In this document: positions 53,020 to 62,455 of the stretch, piece after piece
Layout: every line of letters begins with the position of its first letter
Position numbering within the stretch: position 1 is the stretch's first letter
Origin: JAHBNG01 sp039028975
Lineage (GTDB): Bacteria > Chloroflexota > Anaerolineae > Caldilineales > Caldilineaceae
Assembly (NCBI GenBank): GCA_039028975.1
Contig: JBCCHB010000047.1
Location: 37,982 to 101,981, forward strand
Length of the DNA stretch: 64,000 nt
Reading direction: 5' to 3'
Position numbers and translations under genes: made by a program
The notes under the pieces: model-generated
What the model was told of the DNA's origin: nothing
Databases searched by the model: none
Seen by the model: only the letters and a program-made list of their open reading frames with translations

Positions 53020-54069
53020 CTACACCTGCGACCCAACCGCGATCTTCACTACCGTCTCTCCATCCAAGGAGTAGGTTCCATTGAGCGCATCAAACCCTTC
53101 ACTGATCTTTTCCAGTGGCAAAACGTGGCTGACTAGGTCAGAAAAGGGGAATTCGTTGTTTTCCAGAATGGGTAGCCCCCGTACAAAGTGAGGATAACGG
53201 CTGCCCCAGATGGCTTCCATGCGTAAATTGCGGACCATAAAGAGTTTGTTGGGATTCAACTCTATACTGCCTACATCCACAAAATGACCAACTTCCACAA
53301 AGGTACCGTCCTGCTTGACATATTTGAGGCCCTCCGGAATGGCGGGTAAGAATCCGGCACATTCAAAGACCACCTCTGCGCCTTCGCGACGGGGCGTCTG
53401 ATCCAGAACGTGTTGAATTCGCTCTTCGGGATCGGGGTAATCTGCGATATCGATGGTGACGTTTGCTCCCAATCGTTTGCCAATCTCGAGCCGTTCTTTG
53501 GGGCCACCTACTAAGATGATCCGAGCTGCGCCGCTAATCTTGGCACAGACCAGGGTCAACAGGCCGATTGCCCCCGATCCCTGAACGATGACCGTATCAC
53601 CAATCTGTACATTGGCTCGCATGGCCGAATGGACGCCGATGGCAAACGGTTCTGCCAATACCATGACGTCAGCGGGTGCAGTCGTCTTCACAAAGCATGA
53701 ATTCGGGTCGGCGAGATAGAGATAGTCAGCAAAGCCACCGCCAAAATGTGGATCTACCCGCGGGTCCCGGAAACCGTAGGCTTTGCCACCGTTGCGAGGG
53801 TGGAGCACGATTCGATCTCCTTCCTTGACGGGATTGCCCAGGTAATCTTTGGTAACCCCTTGGCCTAGCGCGGCGATGATCCCAACAGGCTCATGGCCCA
53901 TATTCACTTCGCCCTCAATGCCATTTTGCCAGTTGTGCAGATCGGTACCGCAGATGCCGGAGAGCTCTTGCTTGAGCAACACTGTACCAGGTGCCGGATC
54001 GGGAATGGGGTATTCTCGTACGTCGAAAGATTGGCCGTGGGTCACCACGGCGCGTGCTGTTTGGGGCAT
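53020..54069 (-). CDS. Zinc-dependent medium-chain alcohol dehydrogenase
   Basis: 349 residues; AGGAG before the ATG. The catalytic zinc ligands are in GICGTD (Cys) and MGHEPVG (His-Glu). The Rossmann motif GSGAIG is followed by an acidic-free VGGPKER stretch, which leaves NAD or NADP preference open. The four-cysteine structural zinc lobe common in this family is not seen. Related enzymes oxidise polyols, threonine or sugar alcohols. It precedes the sulfatase gene on the same strand's downstream side and may belong to the same catabolic programme. Confidence 0.87.
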   Translation of the reverse strand: MPQTARAVVTHGQSFDVREYPIPDPAPGTVLLKQELSGICGTDLHNWQNGIEGEVNMGHEPVGIIAALGQGVTKDYLGNPVKEGDRIVLHPRNGGKAYGFRDPRVDPHFGGGFADYLYLADPNSCFVKTTAPADVMVLAEPFAIGVHSAMRANVQIGDTVIVQGSGAIGLLTLVCAKISGAARIILVGGPKERLEIGKRLGANVTIDIADYPDPEERIQHVLDQTPRREGAEVVFECAGFLPAIPEGLKYVKQDGTFVEVGHFVDVGSIELNPNKLFMVRNLRMEAIWGSRYPHFVRGLPILENNEFPFSDLVSHVLPLEKISEGFDALNGTYSLDGETVVKIAVGSQV

Positions 54070-54194
54070 ATTCGGTTTCTCCTGAATATGTTTGGGAACG
54101 TGAATGAATTAACTCGTTCATTCGCTCAGGCCAAACCCGATTGAAATCCGCAAGTTATTTACGACACATTCGTTACGAATGAAAATAAATTATC

Positions 54195-55844
54195 CTACCC
54201 ATGAATGTCACTCATCTGCCAGATGGCCTGCAACCGAGGCAGCATCTCAGCCCAATCCACGACACCCACAGACTCTGCCCATCTGTCATACTCCCGGGTC
54301 AATCGGTGGGTCACCTGTCGATATTGGTTGCAAAGATCGTTTAGTTCAGTGCGATCATTCTCCATGTCGTAAAGCTCCCATGGCTGGTTAAACTTGCGCA
54401 CCACTTTGAAGTTGTCCAGTCGGATAGCACAGTTGCCTTCGTGTTCCCAACAGATGGGCTGCTGGCGTCTCCAAGGGTCACCTTGCAAAAGCGGCAACAA
54501 ACTCTCACCATCCAGTTGGGGAAGTTCGTAGCTTGTGGATTTGCCGTCTGAACGGTTGCTATCGTTTCGTTCACCTGGGTAGGTTGTACCTGTCGCTTCC
54601 AGAATAGTAGGTAAAATGTCTATCAGATGGCAAGGCTCATGTTGAATGCCCGGTGCTTGCAGACGTGCAGGCCAGTGGGCGATCAGTGGCGTGGAGATAC
54701 CGCCTTCATGGACCCAATGTTTGAAGAGCCGAAAGGGAGCGTTGGAGACATTGGCCCAAGGCAAATCATAGCTCATATAGGTGAGAGGACCACCGGCTTG
54801 TATATCAACTCGGTTCCCCATCTGAATCTGGCGGCCATCATGAGTAGTTTCGGGCATGAACTTGGCCCAGCCATCTTCAGCCATGAACTCGGCGCAGCCG
54901 CCATTGTCCGAGAGGAAGAGTATCAGCGTATTATGGTACTCTTCCAACTCCTTTAACCGGTTGAGTAGACGACCGATAGACTGATCCATGCGATCAACCA
55001 TGGCCGCATAGACAGCCATGCGGCGCGCTTCCCACGCCTGGTTTTCTATCTGATTCCACGGTGGCGCCGCATCATCTCTCGGTGAAATATCCCATGCCTG
55101 CTGTAATACGCCACGCCCATTCATCTCCTCGTGACGAGCTGTGCGGATGGCGTCCCATCCTGGTATGTAAACGCCATCATAGCGAGCAATGTCTTCCTCG
55201 TATGCATGGAGGGGCCAATGGGGCGCCGGATGCGCGAGGTAGAGAAAGAAAGGCATCCCCTCATTCACGCTCTCCTCAATCATCCCGATGGCTTTATTGG
55301 TCATGGCATCGGTAAAGTAGTACTCATCCTCCGTAACTTCAACACGGCTATCATCCTCCATAACATAATGGGGTGAGAAGAAATGGGTCACTCCATCGAT
55401 AATGCCATAGTACCGGTCAAAGCCGCGCTTTCGGGGCGTCGGGAAGCCAGGAGCACCAGGAGTCCATTCATGGGTATGACGGGCGTAATATTCACCGCCA
55501 ATGTGCCACTTCCCGGCCATAAGAGTTCGGTAGCCATTCTCTTTCAGCACCTCGGCAACGGTCGCACTCTCATTCCTAAGGGAGCCTTGATAGGCGGGTA
55601 TCCCCAAATTGGCCGTCATATGGCCAACCCCAGCGCGATGGGGATAGAGTCCTGTTAACAACGCCGCACGGGATGGACAGCAGCGTGCGCAGTTATACAT
55701 GGCTGAACAAAGAACACCCTGTTGCGCCAAAGCATCTAGATTGGGCGTTCGTATCTCCGAACCCGTAATACCGAGATCGGCAAAGCCCATGTCATCGACG
55801 AGGATAAGGATGATATTGGGGCGAACCCGTGCGTGAAGTTCCAT
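54195..55844 (-). CDS. Type I sulfatase (arylsulfatase-like)
   Basis: 549 residues from the ATG at 55844 (a GTG at 55850 is also in frame). The alkaline-phosphatase superfamily opening PNIILILVDDMGFADLG carries the metal-binding Asp pair. The sulfatase signature C-x-P-S-R is at Cys55 (CCPSRAALLTG), the residue converted to formylglycine by a maturase. Further metal and substrate motifs are GKWHIGG and LFLSDNGG. No signal peptide is seen, so it is probably cytosolic. It removes sulfate from an organic ester, but the substrate is unknown. A second sulfatase lies at 59432-61024. No maturase gene is in the window. Confidence 0.92.
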   Translation of the reverse strand: MELHARVRPNIILILVDDMGFADLGITGSEIRTPNLDALAQQGVLCSAMYNCARCCPSRAALLTGLYPHRAGVGHMTANLGIPAYQGSLRNESATVAEVLKENGYRTLMAGKWHIGGEYYARHTHEWTPGAPGFPTPRKRGFDRYYGIIDGVTHFFSPHYVMEDDSRVEVTEDEYYFTDAMTNKAIGMIEESVNEGMPFFLYLAHPAPHWPLHAYEEDIARYDGVYIPGWDAIRTARHEEMNGRGVLQQAWDISPRDDAAPPWNQIENQAWEARRMAVYAAMVDRMDQSIGRLLNRLKELEEYHNTLILFLSDNGGCAEFMAEDGWAKFMPETTHDGRQIQMGNRVDIQAGGPLTYMSYDLPWANVSNAPFRLFKHWVHEGGISTPLIAHWPARLQAPGIQHEPCHLIDILPTILEATGTTYPGERNDSNRSDGKSTSYELPQLDGESLLPLLQGDPWRRQQPICWEHEGNCAIRLDNFKVVRKFNQPWELYDMENDRTELNDLCNQYRQVTHRLTREYDRWAESVGVVDWAEMLPRLQAIWQMSDIHG

Positions 55845-55850
55845 GGTCAC

Positions 55851-56395
55851 TTGATGGATAACGAAAAAGATACTGCTAATCTACTTAGGTTCTGTCGACA
55901 TTTTCGGTAACCAGGTATTTCAACCCGATAAAGGAAGTCGCAAAGTGCCATTTCCGCAGGTGGTAATCGGAAATCTATCGTTGATTTTCGTTATGGGTGC
56001 CGTTTGCGAAGCAGGCGCAAAGCACCATTATTGTCTTCGGGTATGACGAATCAAAAACGTCAATACAGCCTGGCTCGTGCTCAGTTTTTCAGGGATGGCG
56101 GTCGATCACCACTTGAGATCCTGCTGGGACTAAAATTTTTATGGAGGGATAGGATCAGATTACAATGTACTTCACTAGAAATGCCTTGCCCCGACTCTTG
56201 ACCAATCCCCTCTGGGGAATTCTTAGAAGGAAGGAGATCCCCTTCTTCGCAGGGACAAGCTTTTCGGGCCATCTATCAGTAAGCACTTGCCGTCTGCTTA
56301 TTGTAATGTGCGAAAAGTCCTATCGCCAAACGAGACCTTGGTCATCGTTTTACCAGTCCAGGGATTTACGTCCAAAGGTACTTGGAGGCATCTTC
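55851..56395. other. 545-bp gene-free stretch between divergent genes
   Basis: Apart from the ribosome-binding site GGAGG (56384-56388) of the downstream gene I see no RNA gene, clear promoter or strong hairpin. An in-frame extension of the DinB-like gene back to 56165 is open but has no family resemblance. Confidence 0.5.
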
Positions 56396-56908
56396 ATGAA
56401 TCAAAAACAGGTAATCCAATCCCAATATCGATCTGCATTGGCCATAATGCGCCAAACCATAGAAAAATGTCCCGATACAATGTGGAACGACACCCAGCGT
56501 AAAAATCGCTTCTGGCATATTGCCTATCATGCCCTCTTCTACACCCATCTCTATGCCCAACCGTCCGAGGCAACCTTTACGCCGTGGAGTGAACATCGAA
56601 ACGAATATCAATTTATGGGGCCTACACCGTGGCCACCTCACAATGAGCCAGATATTGGCGAACCGTACACCAAAGAGGAGGTGCTAGCCTATCTTGATTT
56701 CTGTTGGGGGCAGATTCCCACTTGGGTTGGGCAAGTCGATTTAGAGGGGCCGTCTGGCTTTGAATGGCTGCCGTTTAACAAACTTGAACTGCAACTTTAC
56801 TCCTTACGCCATCTGATGATGCATGTTGGTGAGTTGGCTGGTCGCCTTGGTGATCAAGAGGGAATTGATGTGGATTGGGTCGGAATGGATCATGACGGCT
56901 TGGAGTAG
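56396..56908 (+). CDS. DinB-like metal-binding four-helix protein
   Basis: 170 residues from the ATG at 56396, which has GGAGG seven bases upstream. Three histidine spots in the expected places (FWHIAYHALFYTHLY and LRHLMMHVGEL) match the DinB/YfiT four-helix-bundle superfamily, whose members bind a divalent metal and act as thiol transferases or have unknown roles. It is transcribed opposite to, and ends 11 bp from, the ThDP enzyme gene. No partner suggests a substrate. Confidence 0.78.
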   Translation: MNQKQVIQSQYRSALAIMRQTIEKCPDTMWNDTQRKNRFWHIAYHALFYTHLYAQPSEATFTPWSEHRNEYQFMGPTPWPPHNEPDIGEPYTKEEVLAYLDFCWGQIPTWVGQVDLEGPSGFEWLPFNKLELQLYSLRHLMMHVGELAGRLGDQEGIDVDWVGMDHDGLE

Positions 56909-56919
56909 AGAGCCATCTA

Positions 56920-58542
56920 TCATCGCACCCTAGGTAGCCCTCGGAACCTGTCGATACTTGGCACGTCACCAATGGGTACTTCAATAAGGGTAGGACCGTC
57001 ATGAGCTAGACCTCGCTGGATGCTTGTGCGAAGTTGTTCAGGCGTTTCCACTAACAGCCCTAAGGCGCCATACGATTCAGCCATTTTGACAAAGTCTGGG
57101 TTGACCAAATCGGTGGCGATGACTCGATTGTCATATAGGTTGCGCTGCATCTGCTGGACATTGCCGTACTGATTGTTGTTAAATACAATGGTTACCAAGC
57201 CAATTTGATGTTGAACGGCAGTGGCCAACGACTGCGGACTAAACATAAAGCCACCGTCTCCTGTGATAGAGATCACAGGTAGAGCAGGTTTGGCCACTTT
57301 GACGCCCAATGCAGTTGGAAATCCGTATCCCAATGTTCCTTGGTAGCCTGGTGTTAGATAGGTACGGGGTCTGTATACGGGATAGGTAAGTCGCGCCGCA
57401 AAACCTACCTGGGTCAATTCGTCTACTAGAATTCCCTCTTCCCCCAACGACTCGCGGATAACCTTCAGGTAGCTGTTTTGCGGTTCCAGGTAAGCTGTAC
57501 GTTCTGCCCAAAGTGCATTGAGTTTCTGCAACTCTTCCTCGTGTGAATCCCGTTGGCGATTATGGGCAGCTGTGCGCTCGAGCAACCGAGGTAATGCATC
57601 TTCAGCTCGAGCAGTAATGGCAATTTGCGGATTGGTAAAGAGCGAATGGGTTGTTGGGTCAACATCAATACGAATGATGGTCATATTGCCATCCACACCC
57701 CACTGCTTGAGCGGGGTACGTGCATTCGAGCCGATGGCAAGCACGACATCGGTTGATTTCCAGTACTCATGGGATGCATAGAGGGGCAGGCTTAAGGGAT
57801 GTCGATTATCCAAGATGCCGCGACCTGTGCGATTGTCAACGACAGGGGCTTGCACCATTTCAGCCAGCGCTTTGACTTCCTCATGAACGCCGATTGCACC
57901 AGAGCCGACGTAGATAATCGGATTTTTTGCCTTACCCAATGCATTGGCGGCTCGCTCTATTAGCTCTAGATCGAGAGGGGGAACATAAGGTGCAATAGGA
58001 GACACTTCAATGTCTACCTCACCTGTAGCCTTAAGAATATCCATCGGGATCTCAAGCCCGACCGGTCGCGGACGCTCCGAGCTGAGTTGCCGAAACGCTT
58101 CTGAAATGAGGGACGGAATCTGAGCTGGGCTGGTTGCCCGTTCTGCCCATTTGGTCAAGCCTCGTACGATTCCTAACTGATCATTAATTTCGTGCAACTC
58201 TCCTTGTTGGCGACCAATGGCCGTTGACGGAATCTGCCCAACCAAACAGACGACTTTCTCATTGAGTGCATAAGCTGTGGAGAGTGCCGCGGCAGCGTTT
58301 AGAAGACCAGGACCAGGTACAACGCTAAAGACGGCTGGCTCACCAGTTGCCATGGCATAGCCCAAGGCCATATAGCCTGCGCCCTGTTCATGTCTGGCAT
58401 GAATCACCCGAATGAGATCGCGAGCATCATAGAGTGCATTGTAGAGCCAATCATTTTGTACGCCTGGCACCCCAAAGAGGGTATCAATATTGTGATGAAG
58501 TAGCGATTGAACGACAGCTTGACCGCCTGTGAGTTGTGCCAT
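56920..58542 (-). CDS. Thiamine-diphosphate enzyme (acetolactate synthase / benzoylformate decarboxylase-like)
   Basis: 540 residues from the ATG at 58542, which has CAGGAGAA upstream; the frame is open from 58581. The N-terminal pyrimidine-binding domain carries the catalytic Glu in ARHEQGAGYMA. A central domain holds IIYVGSGA, and the C-terminal domain shows the ThDP motif GDGGFMF... to FNNNQYG. The sequence has the general build of decarboxylases, carboligases and oxalyl-CoA-type enzymes; no small regulatory subunit gene follows, which argues against biosynthetic acetolactate synthase. It is downstream of an SDR and a sulfatase gene on the same strand, suggesting a catabolic 2-keto-acid step. 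Confidence 0.87.
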   Translation of the reverse strand: MAQLTGGQAVVQSLLHHNIDTLFGVPGVQNDWLYNALYDARDLIRVIHARHEQGAGYMALGYAMATGEPAVFSVVPGPGLLNAAAALSTAYALNEKVVCLVGQIPSTAIGRQQGELHEINDQLGIVRGLTKWAERATSPAQIPSLISEAFRQLSSERPRPVGLEIPMDILKATGEVDIEVSPIAPYVPPLDLELIERAANALGKAKNPIIYVGSGAIGVHEEVKALAEMVQAPVVDNRTGRGILDNRHPLSLPLYASHEYWKSTDVVLAIGSNARTPLKQWGVDGNMTIIRIDVDPTTHSLFTNPQIAITARAEDALPRLLERTAAHNRQRDSHEEELQKLNALWAERTAYLEPQNSYLKVIRESLGEEGILVDELTQVGFAARLTYPVYRPRTYLTPGYQGTLGYGFPTALGVKVAKPALPVISITGDGGFMFSPQSLATAVQHQIGLVTIVFNNNQYGNVQQMQRNLYDNRVIATDLVNPDFVKMAESYGALGLLVETPEQLRTSIQRGLAHDGPTLIEVPIGDVPSIDRFRGLPRVR

Positions 58543-58680
58543 GTGCTTCTCCTGAAAAGCCTTATCACGACTCTTGACCAATCCGCAGCCGGATTGCCGA
58601 ACCTTATCTGTGAGTCTATTTATGCCTTCACGCCCTAGGAAGTATCGGAGTGTAAGAAGAAAACAATTATAAAGGACTGA

Positions 58681-59427
58681 TTATCGACCACCTGCCAAAT
58701 CGATAAACGTACCGGTCGCGTAGGATGCATCGTCGGAGAGAAGCCACATGATGGCAGCAGCCACCTCCTCGGGTTGACCTCCGCGCTTCATAGGAACAAA
58801 TTCCTTGACTCGATCGACTCGTCCAGGTTCGCCACCATCTGTATGAATGTCGGTGTAGATAAAACCGGGGCGAACACAATTCACGCGGATGCCCTCAGCC
58901 GCGACTTCCACAGATAACCCAGTAGTCATCGTATCGATTGCCCCTTTGGAAGCTGCATAATCCACGTACTCGCCAGCTGACCCTAACCTGGATGCCGCAG
59001 ATGAGACGTTGACAATCGCACCACCAGAGCCGCCGTGCTTGGTCGACATACGTTTTATAGCCTCTCGAGTACACAAAAACGAGCCAGTGATGTTGGTGGT
59101 AAAGATGCGATTGAGCCGCTTGGCCGTCATCTCTTCGACTCGCATCTGTGTCTCAAGAATACCTGCATTGTTGACCAACGCGGTAAGAGGGCCTAGTTCA
59201 TTGTCCACAGTTTCAAATAGCCTCAAAATATCAGCCTCGACAGCAACGTCTGCCTGGACCGATATTGCTTTGCCACCCATATCATTAATTTTCGCAACCA
59301 GACGATTTGCTGCATCCTGGTTGCGTACATAATTGACGCAGACTGCATAGCCCTGTTGCGCGGCTTGAAGAGCCGTCGCCGCACCGATTCCGCGGCTGGC
59401 CCCTGTGATGATGATTACATTGGGCAT
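58681..59427 (-). CDS. Short-chain dehydrogenase/reductase
   Basis: 248 residues, classical SDR size. The cofactor motif TGASRGIG starts at residue 8, NNAG is at about 86-89, the catalytic Ser is in NVSSAAS (142-143), and Tyr157-x3-Lys161 forms the active-site pair. R34 after the second strand leans towards NADP. It resembles FabG-like or glucose/sugar dehydrogenases. Its GGGAG ribosome-binding site lies in the four-base gap to the upstream sulfatase gene, so the two are coupled. Confidence 0.92.
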   Translation of the reverse strand: MPNVIIITGASRGIGAATALQAAQQGYAVCVNYVRNQDAANRLVAKINDMGGKAISVQADVAVEADILRLFETVDNELGPLTALVNNAGILETQMRVEEMTAKRLNRIFTTNITGSFLCTREAIKRMSTKHGGSGGAIVNVSSAASRLGSAGEYVDYAASKGAIDTMTTGLSVEVAAEGIRVNCVRPGFIYTDIHTDGGEPGRVDRVKEFVPMKRGGQPEEVAAAIMWLLSDDASYATGTFIDLAGGR

Positions 59428-59431
59428 TGAG

Positions 59432-61024
59432 TCACTCCCACCATCCGATCAGAATCCCTATCCCGTCCTCATACTCAGATCCATACCGTTGATGAGCTTC
59501 CTCTGGCGTCACAGTAATGCGCCGCTTAAGATTGCGCAGCCAGTGGAACAACGTTTCATGTAGTTCCTGCCGCACCGTTTCATAGTCAGGAACCTCTCCC
59601 AAATCATTCTGCTCTTGCGGGTCGTTGAGCATATCGTAAAGTTGGGGGCGAAATCGCTCGTGCAGCACATATTTCCACTGTTCAGTCCGAATGACATAAC
59701 CACGGGCATCCTGATAGGGAATATCAAGCATATGTTCTCTCCAGATATCTCGCCCATTGAAGTCAAGCTCACTGATCGCGTATGCTCGCCAGGAGATATC
59801 GGAGTCATTGCGCAATAGTGGATGCAGAGACCGTCCTTCGAGTCGATGAGTATGTTCTGTCCAGTCGCCGCCTGCCGTTTCAATAAAGGTGGGCAGCAGA
59901 TCGATCTGCTCCACAAAACGATTTTCAACTGTCCCCCGAGTGGCGTCAGCAGAGGTTGACGGGTTATAAATCAGGAAGGGAACCCGCATAGAGCACTCAT
60001 AGGGCAGATCCTTTTCACCACACCAATGGTCGCCCAAATTATCCCCATGATCGCTGGTAAAGACGATGAGGGTCTCCTCCAACAACCCTTGTGCGCGCAT
60101 AAAGGTCAGTAGCCGCCCAAATTGGTCGTCTACCTGCTTCACTAGACCCATATAGGTCGGAATAATCGTCTCCCGTGCCGTTTCATTAGACCAGACCTGA
60201 CTCAAACGAAGCTGGCGGAAAGCGTCCAAAACAGGGTGGGCATTTTGGCACTCTGCGCTTGTACGATTGGCCGGAAGCATATCATCGCCGCAGTAGAGAT
60301 TGTGATAGGGGGCAGGTGCTACATACGGCCAGTGGGGTTTGTAATAACCCAGTTGCAGGCACCAGCGCTCCGTCCCCACCTCGGTCATAAACTGAATGGC
60401 TCGATTAGTCACGTAGGCCGATTCGGAATGCTCCTCGGGGATGCGAGATGGGTACTTTGAATTACTCCAGATCCAACCGTCGCGGACCTTGCCATCATCA
60501 TCGACAACGGAAACCGCATAGTCTAGCCAGGGGTTATCGCCTGGGTATTCTTGTGCCTGCAGATACTGGTTGTATGGGGGAGAGCCTGGCCTAAAGATGC
60601 CATGAGGGTGGATGCCGTTGTCCAGATCATAGGGATCCATGTCTCGATGGGCAATACCTCTGCCAATCTCGCTGTTGGGGTCGATGCCCAAGCGCTTCAT
60701 TGTGGCGACATCAGGGCGATGATCGGTCTTGCCAATAACCGCCGTCTTTAGACCTAATGGGCGTAAATATTCGCCCATCATTTTCTCGCCAATCGAGGTC
60801 GGATCCGTATTCCACATGGCTCCTTGAGAAGACATGTAGCGCCCCGTTGAAATACAAGCACGCGAAGGTCCACAGACTGGGGCTTGGCAATATGCTCGGT
60901 CAAAGCGAACGCCATTTTTCGCCAACCAGTCAATGTTGGGAGTCTCTAAGGTTGGGTGACCATAGCAGGAGAGATAGTCCCACCGTAGCTGATCACAAAG
61001 GACAAAAAGGATGTTTTTGTTCAT
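59432..61024 (-). CDS. Type I sulfatase
   Basis: 530 residues from the ATG at 61024, giving MNKNILFVLCDQLRWDYLSC; the frame is open from 61078 but that start has no support. The sulfatase signature is Cys51-G-P-S-R, with the metal residues in FVLCDQ and in FTSDHGDNLG. The sequence resembles the sulfatases of choline-sulfatase or heparan-type groups more than its neighbour at 54195; overall similarity to that neighbour is low. It leads a probable operon with the SDR and ThDP enzyme genes. Substrate unknown. Confidence 0.92.
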   Translation of the reverse strand: MNKNILFVLCDQLRWDYLSCYGHPTLETPNIDWLAKNGVRFDRAYCQAPVCGPSRACISTGRYMSSQGAMWNTDPTSIGEKMMGEYLRPLGLKTAVIGKTDHRPDVATMKRLGIDPNSEIGRGIAHRDMDPYDLDNGIHPHGIFRPGSPPYNQYLQAQEYPGDNPWLDYAVSVVDDDGKVRDGWIWSNSKYPSRIPEEHSESAYVTNRAIQFMTEVGTERWCLQLGYYKPHWPYVAPAPYHNLYCGDDMLPANRTSAECQNAHPVLDAFRQLRLSQVWSNETARETIIPTYMGLVKQVDDQFGRLLTFMRAQGLLEETLIVFTSDHGDNLGDHWCGEKDLPYECSMRVPFLIYNPSTSADATRGTVENRFVEQIDLLPTFIETAGGDWTEHTHRLEGRSLHPLLRNDSDISWRAYAISELDFNGRDIWREHMLDIPYQDARGYVIRTEQWKYVLHERFRPQLYDMLNDPQEQNDLGEVPDYETVRQELHETLFHWLRNLKRRITVTPEEAHQRYGSEYEDGIGILIGWWE

Positions 61025-61692
61025 AGTGAAAAGTAGAAAGAGTTCAAATCTGTGAAGAGAAACCAATTCTTTGAGCATTCAGGGGATTCTGAAGAGCCGA
61101 AAACCGTACACAGCAATATCTGCTACTATAATGACTCTATGCCCATACTACCCTTATGGTGCCCGGAAGGCAAAATCTCGCTTATCGGGAGGATAAAGAG
61201 CCCCCGCCTGAATCCATAATCAGTGTTACACTAGGAATGAGTCGTAAATAACCTGCGCGTTTTATTCGGGTGTCAACCCGTCAAATGACCAAACTATTTA
61301 ATTCTCGTTCCTAAATACTGAGTAGATCGCACCTTCACGTGCAGAACGAGGTGTGCCTACGTCGCCACGATCTACGGATAATTGACATTCCAAGATTTCA
61401 CGGTAATATAAGAGCATCAAAAGTATTTACACTTTTCGACAAGTGCTGACACTTTAAAATAGGTAGACTGTAGTCCATCCCTTCGGCTCCGCTCAGGACA
61501 TGCCTTGTCGGGCGGTGAGCACCAAGAATCCCATGGGTTATTCTTGGAACTGCTTGGTTTCCTACCCACTCCGCCCAAAATGAACGGGCTACGCTTATCT
61601 GCCTTAATTTATCGTACAATGTAGTCGTCGATAGAATAAACGCCGAGGAGCTGACCAACTGACAGTTCTATCCCAACCATAAAGAAGAAAGT
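61025..61692. other. Gene-free stretch with hairpins and a REP-like segment
   Basis: About 670 bp without a supported gene. CCAAGAAT (61522-61529) and ATTCTTGG (61540-61547) flank a CCCATGGG palindrome. The GC-rich stretch from 61472 (CCCTTCGGCTCCGCTCAGGAC) looks like an extragenic repeat of the kind found across bacterial genomes. A TATAAT box is at 61127-61132 but no gene follows closely. Confidence 0.4.
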
Positions 61693-62445
61693 ATGACTGA
61701 AACACCCAACCCATTCAATCAGGTAGATCGCTACAATGCACTGATGGATGTCATATCCAACCGGCTAACGAACCGGGCATTTGATTCCGACTATGTTGTT
61801 CCCGATGAGCATTACAAGCTGATACTGGATGCTGCCCGCCATGGCCCATCTGGGGCTAATGCGCAGCCTTGGCACTATATCGTTATCAAAAATCCGGAGA
61901 TGAAAGAGAAGCTGGGCGACACGTTTTTGGCTGAACAAAACCGCCGTGCCAAGATGGGAATGAAGTTCCCCACACCTAACTATAAGGGCATGAAGAACGC
62001 CCCTGGTCTCATCGTCGTGGCCGGTGATTTTCGCTTTATCCGGGCCTTTCCAGTTTTGAACGACGATTCGGAGCTAGACCGCAAATACAAAATAAACGCA
62101 GAACGTATCCTTCTGCAGAGCGTGGCGGCATCGGTCATGTCTGCCCATCTGGCAGCCGCGGCCTTAGGGTATGCCGTCTGGTGGGTCACTGCCATTGGTC
62201 AAGAAGAATTGCAGACTGAATATAAGCCGCTACTTGGCCTTCCCAATGAGCTGACACTGCTGGACATCATGTGCTTTGGCCCACCTCTCAAACCATCTTA
62301 CAAGCGCTGGAAGAAGGAACTACCCGAAATTATGAGCGTAGACCAGTTCAACATGGACAATTACTGGTCCGAAGAAGAGCTGAATGAATGGGTGAAAACC
62401 AAACGGCATCGGGTCATGTACCGAGATGCCGACAACGTTGATTAG
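61693..62445 (+). CDS. Nitroreductase-family flavoprotein
   Basis: 250 residues; a purine-rich AGAAGAAAG lies before the ATG. The FMN-binding N-terminus is visible as RLTNRAFDSD and the HGPSGANAQPWHYIVI stretch. Two small hydrophobic helices (SVAASVMSAHLAAAALGY) form the dimer core, and GFGPP-like CFGPP is near the end. Family members reduce nitroaromatics, quinones or halogenated compounds with NAD(P)H. It ends 10 bp before the M20 peptidase start, so the two probably form an operon. Confidence 0.88.
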   Translation: MTETPNPFNQVDRYNALMDVISNRLTNRAFDSDYVVPDEHYKLILDAARHGPSGANAQPWHYIVIKNPEMKEKLGDTFLAEQNRRAKMGMKFPTPNYKGMKNAPGLIVVAGDFRFIRAFPVLNDDSELDRKYKINAERILLQSVAASVMSAHLAAAALGYAVWWVTAIGQEELQTEYKPLLGLPNELTLLDIMCFGPPLKPSYKRWKKELPEIMSVDQFNMDNYWSEEELNEWVKTKRHRVMYRDADNVD

Positions 62446-62455
62446 AGTTGATACC

